A DNA stretch of 11,048 bases, from the NCBI GenBank assembly GCA_027365515.1, contig DAHXMK010000066.1, positions 1 to 11,048 on the forward strand, in the 5' to 3' direction. Under the pieces are notes generated by a model. That model was not told the DNA's origin, made no database searches, and worked only from the letters and a program-made list of their open reading frames with translations. Every line of letters begins with the position of its first letter. Position 1 is the first letter of the stretch. Source of the stretch: Candidatus Aminicenantota bacterium. Lineage in GTDB: Bacteria; Acidobacteriota; UBA4820; DSQY01. The translations under genes were made by a program, and so were the position numbers. This document shows, piece after piece, positions 6,016 to 11,048 of the stretch.

Positions 6016-6471
6016 TCACTCGGGTTCCATATAGCTTGTGGTGTCAGCGGTGGTGACCGATGAAAAGCGGTCGGCCACCGGATAAGCCGATTGGAGGAGT
6101 GAGAGCGTCGAGTCCTCCGAAGAGGGCGCCCACGGCACCTCCGCCAATGCCACTTCCCTCGATGGCGCCGCCGTCCGCTGCTGTCCGGACATTCTGCCCA
6201 ACGACCATCCCCCAACCAGCCCGGCGAGGAGAATGGCCGCGGCAGCGGCCAGCGCCCGCCTTCTTATCCGGGATGGCCGTGCCTCCAAGGCGGGGCGAGC
6301 ATGGTATTGCGCTGGCTCTATTGACGGCTTTGCCCGTTTGAGCAATGCTTCGGTGGAATGAAGCGCCGCAAGCTCCTCGCGGCATGAAACACAACCTTCA
6401 ACGTGACTCGCCGCCTCGATGGGAACGGGGCCGCCGATGATAAGCCGTTTCACCGCTTCTTCATGGTCCAT
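6016..6471 (-). CDS. transmembrane anti-sigma factor with zinc-binding (ZAS-like) N-terminus
   Basis: Predicted inner-membrane regulator of the adjacent ECF sigma factor. The ATG at 6471 has GGAGG 6 bases upstream and overlaps the sigma stop by 11 bases, a sign of tight coupling and matched stoichiometry. The product is 151 residues. The cytoplasmic part (1-70) contains H23-x3-C27-x2-C30, the zinc-binding anti-sigma signature, followed by REELAALHSTEALLKR. One membrane segment lies at about 73-92 (LAAAAAILLAGLVGGWSLG) behind a basic RIRRR stretch. The periplasmic tail of about 60 residues is polar, with no recognised domain. The family binds sigma factor in the cytoplasm and releases it on an envelope signal. 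The identification rests on motif, topology and gene order together. Confidence 0.85.
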   Translation of the reverse strand: MDHEEAVKRLIIGGPVPIEAASHVEGCVSCREELAALHSTEALLKRAKPSIEPAQYHARPALEARPSRIRRRALAAAAAILLAGLVGGWSLGRMSGQQRTAAPSREVALAEVPWAPSSEDSTLSLLQSAYPVADRFSSVTTADTTSYMEPE

Positions 6472-7012
6472 TTTCAGCCTCCATCGCCCGGCGCATGTTC
6501 TTCAACGCGAAAAAGTAGTGCGCCTTCGCGGTCCCCTCGGCCAGCCCCATGACGCGAGCTATCTCCTTGAATGACAACTCTTCCCAAGCTCGGAGAATTA
6601 CCACCGAGCGCTGCCGCGGAGGCAGACAGCCAAGCGCCAGCCGAACCCTGCGCCGCTCCTCTTCGAGCGCAAGCGTCTCGAAGGCTCCCGAACGGCCGTC
6701 CTCTTTTGAGAGCGGCGCTTCCGAGCCGTACTCCTCCCGCTTCGTCGGCGCGGCCGAAATGTGATTCAGCGCCAGGTTGTGGGCTATCTGGAAAAGGTAG
6801 GTCCTCAGCGAAGCCTCCCCACGGAACTCCGAGGCGTGCTCGACCAGCCTTACCATCGCTTCCTGCGCCAAGTCCTCCGCCTGAGCGGGATTGCGGAGCA
6901 TTCCCTCCAGATAGCGCCTGACGGGGCCAAACATCTCCCCCATCAGCCGCTCGGCGGCAGCGGGTTCTCCGGCTTGTATCCGTCTCAGCCATTCCTGGGG
7001 CGCCTCCGCCAT
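6461..7012 (-). CDS. ECF-type RNA polymerase sigma-70 family factor
   Basis: Extracytoplasmic-function sigma factor with regions 2 and 4 only; 183 residues, normal for the class. The ATG at 7012 has GGAG 6-7 bases upstream; an in-frame TTG at 7024 lacks spacing for a site. Region 2 spans about 15-90, with PAQAEDLAQEAMVRLVEHASEFRGEASLRTYL and FQIAHNLALNHI (core binding and -10 recognition). After an acidic linker (95-118), region 4 at about 125-175 has LPPRQRSVVILRAWEELSFKEIARVMGLAEGTAKAHYFFALKNMR, the helix-turn-helix that reads the -35 element. It leads the four-gene operon with its anti-sigma factor. ECF operons are usually autoregulated, but I did not find a clear GAAC-type -35 upstream, so autoregulation is unproven here. 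Confidence 0.94.
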   Translation of the reverse strand: MAEAPQEWLRRIQAGEPAAAERLMGEMFGPVRRYLEGMLRNPAQAEDLAQEAMVRLVEHASEFRGEASLRTYLFQIAHNLALNHISAAPTKREEYGSEAPLSKEDGRSGAFETLALEEERRRVRLALGCLPPRQRSVVILRAWEELSFKEIARVMGLAEGTAKAHYFFALKNMRRAMEAENGP

Positions 7013-7160
7013 CCATCGCTCCAACTCTTTGACAAGTCTACATCGAAATTAGATTAGCCGCCACAGCGCCGGCGAAAACACGAAGGCGGTTTTAGTCTAT
7101 GAGCTGATAAGCTTGTAGGTTAATAGGGGCGAGAAAAACGCGTTTGCGCTATTCTCATAA

Positions 7161-7184
7161 ACTTATCCACTTATCAACTTATCA
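7161..7184. repeat. three tandem 8-base repeats resembling DnaA boxes
   Basis: The octamer ACTTATC plus C, A and A occurs three times with no spacer. The unit overlaps DnaA-box-like 9-mers: TTATCCACT differs from the TTATCCACA consensus at one position, TTATCAACT at two. An isolated related sequence, GATAAG (7106-7111), lies about 50 bases upstream in inverse orientation. Direct observation is the tandem repeat; DnaA binding is inference. Confidence 0.55.
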
Positions 7185-7202
7185 CCGACGAAGGGCGCGG
7201 CA

Positions 7203-7307
7203 GGACGCGAAGCGTCCGGAAGGGCGAAGCCCGAAGGCGCGGCTGGAAGCAATGAAGACGGCATGCCGTGGCAAGCCCCCTCATCGAAAGCGGCGGCAAG
7301 CCGCCGC
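7203..7307. repeat. cluster of four palindromes, probable dispersed intergenic repeat element
   Basis: Four inverted repeats occur in 105 bases: GGACGC/GCGTCC with loop GAA (7203-7217), GGGC/GCCC with loop GAA (7222-7232), the perfect palindrome ACGGCATGCCGT (7258-7269), and GCGGCGGC/GCCGCCGC with loop AA (7290-7307). The last is followed by ACTCCAAAG. From memory, this AA-loop GC hairpin followed by ACTCCAAA resembles intergenic repeats seen in many copies in some environmental bacterial genomes; I cannot confirm that here. Only one copy of the long hairpin is in the window. Confidence 0.5.
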
Positions 7308-7439
7308 ACTCCAAAGCCGCGCCAAGCCGCACCCGTTCTTCGTGTAGAGTGCAATGCCATTCGAGGCCGCCTTCCATCAGTCTTGTCTTTTGTCATGAGG
7401 CGGGCGGCACCGACTCGTACTTTCGTACTTGGAGCGCCT

Positions 7440-7472
7440 CGGACCGCGAAGCCTGACGAAGCAGGTGGTCCG
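7440..7472. other. two-tier hairpin in the ECF-lpxC gap
   Basis: CGGACC (7440-7445) pairs with GGTCCG (7467-7472). Inside it, CCTG (7452-7455) pairs with CAGG (7462-7465) around an ACGAAG loop, leaving an asymmetric internal bulge. It may be part of the repeat element to its left or of a structured RNA. No T run follows on either strand. Confidence 0.3.
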
Positions 7473-7827
7473 TGACTTCGCTCATGTGCAACCTCATGGA
7501 ATTTGATCAATGCAGTGCTTTCTCGCCTCTGACCTTCCTTGGCCCGTGTGATAATGTTAATCGTGACGAAGGGCGACCTACGTGTCGTCCGGCATGCTTT
7601 TCTTGCGCCACTTCCTGCATTCGCGCTCCCTGAGCCGCGATTGCAGTATAGGCGCCGGCGACGCCGGGGGCAAGGCGGTACATCGAACATCCGCTTTGAG
7701 GCCGCGGTAGGGGCGTGAAAGACACAGCGGCGTGTGGCGTGAAGGCCACTAAAGACATATTTCGGGTTGAAAACAAAGGCTTTTCATCAAGGCACAATTC
7801 TTGCTGTGAAGCGGCGGCGGAGGGTGA

Positions 7828-8724
7828 GTGTATTACCAGCGGACGCTAAAAAACGAGATCGAGTGCACCGGGGTAGGGCTTCACTCTGGAAAGGCGGTGC
7901 TCTTGCGCCTCCTTCCGGCCCCGCCCGACGCTGGTGTCGTCTTCCGCAGGCTGGACAGGGAGGGAGGCGAGATACGCGCCTCCGCCTCCGAAGTAGGCCG
8001 AGTTGATTTCGCCACGACGCTGGGAAGCGGCGGCCTGACCGTCAGCACTGTCGAGCACCTTCTCGGCGCCCTATACTGCATGGGCGTTGACAACGCCGTC
8101 ATAGAATTGAACGCCCCCGAGGTCCCGATAATGGACGGCTCGGCGGCCTCGTTCGTCTACATGATCAGGGAAGCGGGAACCGTCCCTCAAAGCCGCACCA
8201 GGCCTTATCTCAGAATCGTGCGGCCCCTCCAGGCCGGCGACAGCGGGCGGTGGATCAAGCTGATGCCTTCGCGAGAGTTGAGGGTCACCTACACGGTTGA
8301 TTACGACCACCCTCTCATCAGGCAGCAGACGGTCACCATTCCGGTCACGCCCGCCACCTTCGAGGATCAGATCGCCCCGGCTCGCACATTCGGATTCATG
8401 CGGGACATCGAGTTTCTTCGCGTAAAGGGGTTGACGCTGGGAGGCTCGAAAGAAAACGCCGTCGTGCTTGACGAAAACAAAGTTCTTAACGACCACTTGA
8501 GATTCGCCAACGAATTCGTGCGCCACAAGATTCTTGACGTGCTGGGCGACCTTTCGCTTTGCGGCTTCGCCCTAAAGGCGCACGTCATAGTCCACAAGGG
8601 CGGCCACGGGCTTCACACCGAGATGGCCAAGCTTATCCGCTCTTCTCTCGCGTACCACCCGATCGAATCATCCGAGGAGGCGTGGGGCGCCCCGCAAGGG
8701 AGCTTCGCGCAGCCCTTGGCGTAA
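7828..8724 (+). CDS. lpxC: UDP-3-O-acyl-N-acetylglucosamine deacetylase (LpxC)
   Basis: Zinc deacetylase that carries out the committed step of lipid A synthesis in the cytoplasm. The GTG at 7828 is preceded by GGAGG with a short 4-base gap, and homology starts within a few residues (YYQRTLKNEIECTGVGLHSG). The product is 298 residues, the usual length. Domain 1 carries TVEHLLGAL with the catalytic E76 and zinc ligand H77, and APEVPIMDGSAASFV. Domain 2 has ARTFGFMRDIEFLR and LGGSKENAVVLDENKVLN. Then comes HKILDVLGDLSL with zinc ligands H233 and D237, and HKGGHGLH with the active-site H260. All catalytic residues are present. It stands alone: about 800 bases lie upstream and a strong terminator downstream. 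It is not fused to FabZ. The last 20 or so residues are a variable tail. Confidence 0.97.
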   Translation: MYYQRTLKNEIECTGVGLHSGKAVLLRLLPAPPDAGVVFRRLDREGGEIRASASEVGRVDFATTLGSGGLTVSTVEHLLGALYCMGVDNAVIELNAPEVPIMDGSAASFVYMIREAGTVPQSRTRPYLRIVRPLQAGDSGRWIKLMPSRELRVTYTVDYDHPLIRQQTVTIPVTPATFEDQIAPARTFGFMRDIEFLRVKGLTLGGSKENAVVLDENKVLNDHLRFANEFVRHKILDVLGDLSLCGFALKAHVIVHKGGHGLHTEMAKLIRSSLAYHPIESSEEAWGAPQGSFAQPLA

Positions 8725-8757
8725 CCTCCTTATCCCAACTTCCTTCCTCCAACCCTC

Positions 8758-8783
8758 GAGGGCCTTTCGGCCCTCTTTTTTTT
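8758..8783 (+). terminator. Rho-independent terminator of lpxC
   Basis: GAGGGCC (8758-8764) pairs with GGCCCTC (8769-8775) around a TTTC loop, directly followed by eight T (8776-8783). The T run ends one base before the stop codon of the convergent transglycosylase gene. It works only in the + direction; on the - strand the hairpin is not followed by T. Confidence 0.95.
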
Positions 8784-8784
8784 G

Positions 8785-9417
8785 CTACATCTGTTCGACA
8801 AGGACGAGGATTTTGGCCACGTAGCCTTCGGTTTCCGGAATTCGCGGGACGGTCTCGGCCGTTTTAACGCGCGTCAGCCCTGCATTGTACGCGGCGAGCG
8901 CGAGGCCGAGGTCGCCCTGGCAGGCTTCGAGCATTTTCTTGAGGTAACGAATCCCGGCCTTCAGGTTTTGCTCCGGGTCAAACGCGTTTCTGACTCCCTC
9001 GTCCCGCTGCACTTGAGGCATGAGCTGCATCAGCCCCTGCGCCCCCTTCGGAGAGACCGCCCTGGGGTTGAAGTTCGATTCCACCTTTATGACGGCGGCC
9101 ACGAGCTTGCAGTCCATTCCATACCTCTGGCAGTACTTGGCTATCAGGCCTCGGTATGGCAGGCTCTGAGGAAGAGGCCGCTCCGGCTCGGGATCATCGG
9201 GAGGCGGGACGTAGCCGTCAATGTGAGCCAGCACGCGGCTTTTGGGACAGCCGAGGCTCCCGCCGCCAGGCAGTACCATGACCGCCTGGCCGCCCCTCTC
9301 CTCGTACGACATTACGGCAAGTGTCTTGTCGCCGGTGAAGACAACGAGTTCCATAGCTTGCAGCCCGGATGAGCAAAGAAAGGCCAGCGCCACGGCCAGA
9401 GCGCCACTCTTCATCAT
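8785..9417 (-). CDS. secreted lytic transglycosylase, Slt/LT_GEWL domain
   Basis: Periplasmic murein-cleaving enzyme that cuts the MurNAc-GlcNAc glycosidic bond to leave 1,6-anhydro ends. The start is ATG at 9417, overlapping the upstream stop as ATGA; a longer open frame upstream is the shadow of that gene. The Shine-Dalgarno site is weak, so translation is probably coupled. The product is 210 residues: signal peptide about 1-21 (hydrophobic 6-18, likely cleavage LQA|M), a short beta-type segment with LVVFTGDKTLAVMSYEE, a Pro-rich linker (70-86), then the SLT domain (88-205) with catalytic E113 in KVESNFNPRAVSPKGAQGLMQLMP and the conserved AAYNAG (175-180). This layout matches small standalone SLT proteins common in proteobacteria-like genomes. 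It is third in a - strand unit with an MltD-like gene. Confidence 0.92.
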   Translation of the reverse strand: MMKSGALAVALAFLCSSGLQAMELVVFTGDKTLAVMSYEERGGQAVMVLPGGGSLGCPKSRVLAHIDGYVPPPDDPEPERPLPQSLPYRGLIAKYCQRYGMDCKLVAAVIKVESNFNPRAVSPKGAQGLMQLMPQVQRDEGVRNAFDPEQNLKAGIRYLKKMLEACQGDLGLALAAYNAGLTRVKTAETVPRIPETEGYVAKILVLVEQM

Positions 9418-10223
9418 GACGCCAACTCGGAGAGCGAAGCGAAAAACCTGTCGTGATGGCCGGAGGCAGATACGGCGCGGCCAGGGTCCAGGAGCATGGA
9501 AGGGAAATTCTCCTGCCGCACCCCTTTGAAGATCAGAGAAATGAACGCCGGAGAAAGCGCCCTCGACTTCAAGAAACGGGCGACGAGCTTGACCTGCCTG
9601 TAGCCAATTCGTGGCGTGCCGCCCGTTTGCGCGGTGAGCGAGCCGCCGCGAAACTTCTTCCACGCGTCCGCCAGAAACGAAGGGCTCTTCGGCTGGAGCT
9701 GGTTGTACTTGACAAAGAGTTCGGTGAAGCGGCGCCTCTGTTCCTGCGGGATATATTCCATCACTGCTAGCGACGGGGAACCGGGGTCAGAAACCAAGTA
9801 GAGAGCCGCGTAGGCCCCGCCCTTGTCCCACCTGATGGAAGGGTCAACCGGCTCGATGGAGCTTCCGCACACGAGGCCGTATCTGGGGTCAATGCGCAGA
9901 AGCGAAGGCTGCCCCGCGCCCCCGAGAAAATCCCTCAGGGCTGTTGCTTCATCCCTCAGCCGCGAGGAGGCGGAGCCAAGGCCGGCTATGATCACGATCT
10001 CCTCGGAGACTTGGCTCATGGCATCGGTTTCCTGGAGAAGAAAGAAGCTGATTGCTCCCGGCCCGGATGGCGGCGGCTGAAGCTTCGCCGTGAACCTCGC
10101 CTCATTGAGGCTCGCGGCTCCGGGCAGGTATCCGGCGCGCGGCTCCTTCTCGTGCTGCATCAGGCAGACGAGAAAATCATCTAGCGGCAGGTCATCGTAA
10201 CGTAGAACCGATGCTTCGCCCAC
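9414..10223 (-). CDS. uncharacterised 269-residue protein between two transglycosylase genes
   Basis: I do not recognise the family. The GTG at 10223 is chosen because GGAGG lies 8 bases upstream. The stop overlaps the next start by 4 bases (ATGA). No signal peptide or membrane helix is visible, so it is probably cytoplasmic. The N-terminal half contains a VSEEIVIIAGLGSASSRLRDE stretch that could be a beta-strand and helix of an alpha/beta fold. The middle has DPRYGLVCGSSIEPVDPSIRWDKGG and a strand-rich YAALYLVSD. The C-terminal half is basic and helical (RRRFTELFVKYNQLQPKSPSFLADAWKKF and YRQVKLVARFLKSR). No catalytic motif stands out. Position and coupling suggest a role with the flanking murein enzymes, but this is inference from context only. 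Confidence 0.75.
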   Translation of the reverse strand: MGEASVLRYDDLPLDDFLVCLMQHEKEPRAGYLPGAASLNEARFTAKLQPPPSGPGAISFFLLQETDAMSQVSEEIVIIAGLGSASSRLRDEATALRDFLGGAGQPSLLRIDPRYGLVCGSSIEPVDPSIRWDKGGAYAALYLVSDPGSPSLAVMEYIPQEQRRRFTELFVKYNQLQPKSPSFLADAWKKFRGGSLTAQTGGTPRIGYRQVKLVARFLKSRALSPAFISLIFKGVRQENFPSMLLDPGRAVSASGHHDRFFASLSELAS

Positions 10224-10274
10224 CTGGCACGCCTCCGGGTGTTTAATATGCCGCCCAAACGGCTTCGTGTCAAT

Positions 10275-11048
10275 TCAAGGGACCAGCAGGCTGTCACCGA
10301 GGTGGAGCGTCTTTCCTGGAGAAATCCTGTTCAGGCGGCACAGATTATCAATGGTCGTGTTGTACTGAATCGCCAATTGGTAAAGCGTATCCCCTTGCCT
10401 GACGTGATGGATTTTGGTTCCGGCGCCTGCTTTGGCTCCGAGCTCTCCGGCCTGGCCCCTGGAGCCGGAGCCTGATGCAAGAACCAGCCGCTGGCCTGGC
10501 CTTATCTCGTCGCCGGAGATGTTGTTGATCTCTCTCAAGGCCTGGACCGAGACGCCTGTGCGCGAGGAGATGGCCGCCAGAGTGTCGCCGCGCCTCACCT
10601 TGTAGATTTTCTGGCGGCGCCTGGGCGCCGAGCGCTCCTCGGCGTACAGCGACGGGTCGTTCGCCGCGCTGCCTCTGGGCACGACCAGCTCCTGGCCGGG
10701 ACGCACGTACCACGACCTGAGCCTGTTCACTATTCTTATGAGGTTCGGCGACACCTGGTACTTTTTCGCTATCGAGTGAAGGTTTTCACCGCGCGCCACG
10801 CGGTGGACGACGATCTCCTCCTTCTCTTCGGCCGGCACCTTCGCCATCTCCGCCTGGAACGTTTCGAGCTTGTCGGCCGGAAGCTTCAGCGTGAAAGGCC
10901 TCGGCGGCGTGACCAGCCTTCGCAACGAAGGGTTGGCCGCCTGAATCTCTTCCAACGTCACTCCGGCGCAGCGGGCCAGAACCCGCAGGTCCATCGGCTG
11001 TTCCATCTTCACCGCCGCCAAAGCTTCAGGCGCGGCCTGCGGAGGGTC
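10275..11048 (-). CDS. MltD-like LysM protein, C-terminal 257 residues (5' end outside window)
   Basis: The frame is open to the window edge on the - strand, so this is the 3' part of a longer gene. Residues are counted from the edge. A region at about 10-66 matches the linker of MltD-type membrane-bound lytic transglycosylases (MDLRVLARCAGVTLEEIQAANPSLRR, TPPRPFTLKLP). Three LysM peptidoglycan-binding repeats follow: about 81-125 (HRVARGENLHSIAKKY to VRPGQELVVP), 148-191 (YKVRRGDTLAAISSRTG to IRPGQRLVLA) and 213-257 (HHVRQGDTLYQLAIQY to LHLGDSLLVP). The final repeat ends at the stop. Ser/Gly- and Arg-rich linkers separate the repeats. The catalytic SLT domain would lie outside the window, so enzyme status is inferred; it could also be a plain LysM adaptor. 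The next gene starts 51 bases downstream. Confidence 0.85.
   Translation of the reverse strand, partial: DPPQAAPEALAAVKMEQPMDLRVLARCAGVTLEEIQAANPSLRRLVTPPRPFTLKLPADKLETFQAEMAKVPAEEKEEIVVHRVARGENLHSIAKKYQVSPNLIRIVNRLRSWYVRPGQELVVPRGSAANDPSLYAEERSAPRRRQKIYKVRRGDTLAAISSRTGVSVQALREINNISGDEIRPGQRLVLASGSGSRGQAGELGAKAGAGTKIHHVRQGDTLYQLAIQYNTTIDNLCRLNRISPGKTLHLGDSLLVP

Larger units (their letters stand above)
7013..7827. other. long intergenic region between the ECF operon and lpxC
   Basis: About 815 bases with no convincing gene; the reading frames across it are arginine- and proline-rich and lack ribosome binding sites. The left part (7013-7160) should hold the divergent promoter of the sigma gene and contains the palindrome AAACGCGTTT (7136-7145). 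Next come the tandem octamers (7161-7184) and a palindrome cluster (7203-7307), listed separately. From 7310 to 7480 the sequence continues in repeat-like fashion, with a doubled CGTACTT near 7416 and a hairpin at 7440-7472. From 7490 to 7750 I see only small hairpins, such as GTGGC/GCCAC at 7734-7749. The last 70 bases must hold the lpxC promoter: TTGAAA at 7767-7772 is a possible -35, but the best -10 (CACAAT, 7793) is 20 bases away, so I do not call it. Confidence 0.5.

Noticed and set aside
7200..7310. CRISPR array
   Set aside because: The repeats are different palindromes with no constant repeat unit or regular spacer length.
7163..7690. 175-residue - strand reading frame in the long gap
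   Set aside because: The composition is Arg/Ala/Pro-rich and it runs through the palindromes; no ribosome binding site and no domain are visible.
7507..7797. 96-residue - strand reading frame before lpxC
   Set aside because: No ribosome binding site and no recognisable domain; it would lie across the lpxC promoter region.
9418..9663. N-terminal extension of the SLT protein to 292 residues
   Set aside because: The extra 82 residues are the other frame of the upstream gene; the signal peptide and the ATGA overlap mark the start at 9417.

Overview
The window comes from a Gram-negative bacterium with GC-rich DNA. It carries lpxC (lipid A synthesis), murein lytic transglycosylases, an ECF sigma/anti-sigma pair with an exported partner, and a type IV pilin-like protein. 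hemL indicates haem synthesis by the C5 (glutamate) route. No rRNA, tRNA, CRISPR array, insertion sequence or phage gene was found. The gene set fits a deltaproteobacterium-like lineage or an uncultured candidate phylum, but no gene here settles the phylum.

Layout. (1) 2-2316, + strand: the 3' part of hemL, then a nitronate monooxygenase/FabK-like flavoprotein, closed by a strong intrinsic terminator. (2) 2319-3380, - strand: radC followed by an unrecognised 94-residue protein. (3) 3381-3850: a divergent intergenic region with a purine-rich leader and two hairpins. (4) 3851-5016, + strand: a secreted ComEA-like helix-hairpin-helix protein and a GspH/FimT-type pseudopilin, closed by a terminator. 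(5) 5007-7012, - strand: a compact operon of ECF sigma factor, zinc-binding anti-sigma factor, an exported CnrX/CpxP/Spy-like helical protein, and yraN, with overlaps or very short gaps. (6) 7013-7827: about 800 bases with no convincing gene. It holds a DnaA-box-like tandem octamer and a cluster of palindromes resembling a dispersed intergenic repeat. (7) 7828-8783, + strand: lpxC with its terminator. (8) 8785-11048, - strand: the C-terminal half of an MltD-like LysM protein, an unrecognised 269-residue protein, and a small secreted Slt-type lytic transglycosylase.

Several loci serve the cell envelope: LpxC makes lipid A, the two transglycosylase-family proteins act on murein, the pseudopilin sits in the envelope, and the ECF module probably senses periplasmic stress or metal. 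The rest is housekeeping (HemL, RadC, YraN). I see no clear new defence or mobile system. The best leads are the unknown gene between the two transglycosylase genes, the ECF/exported-sensor operon with its G8 junction to yraN, and the palindrome-rich gap before lpxC.
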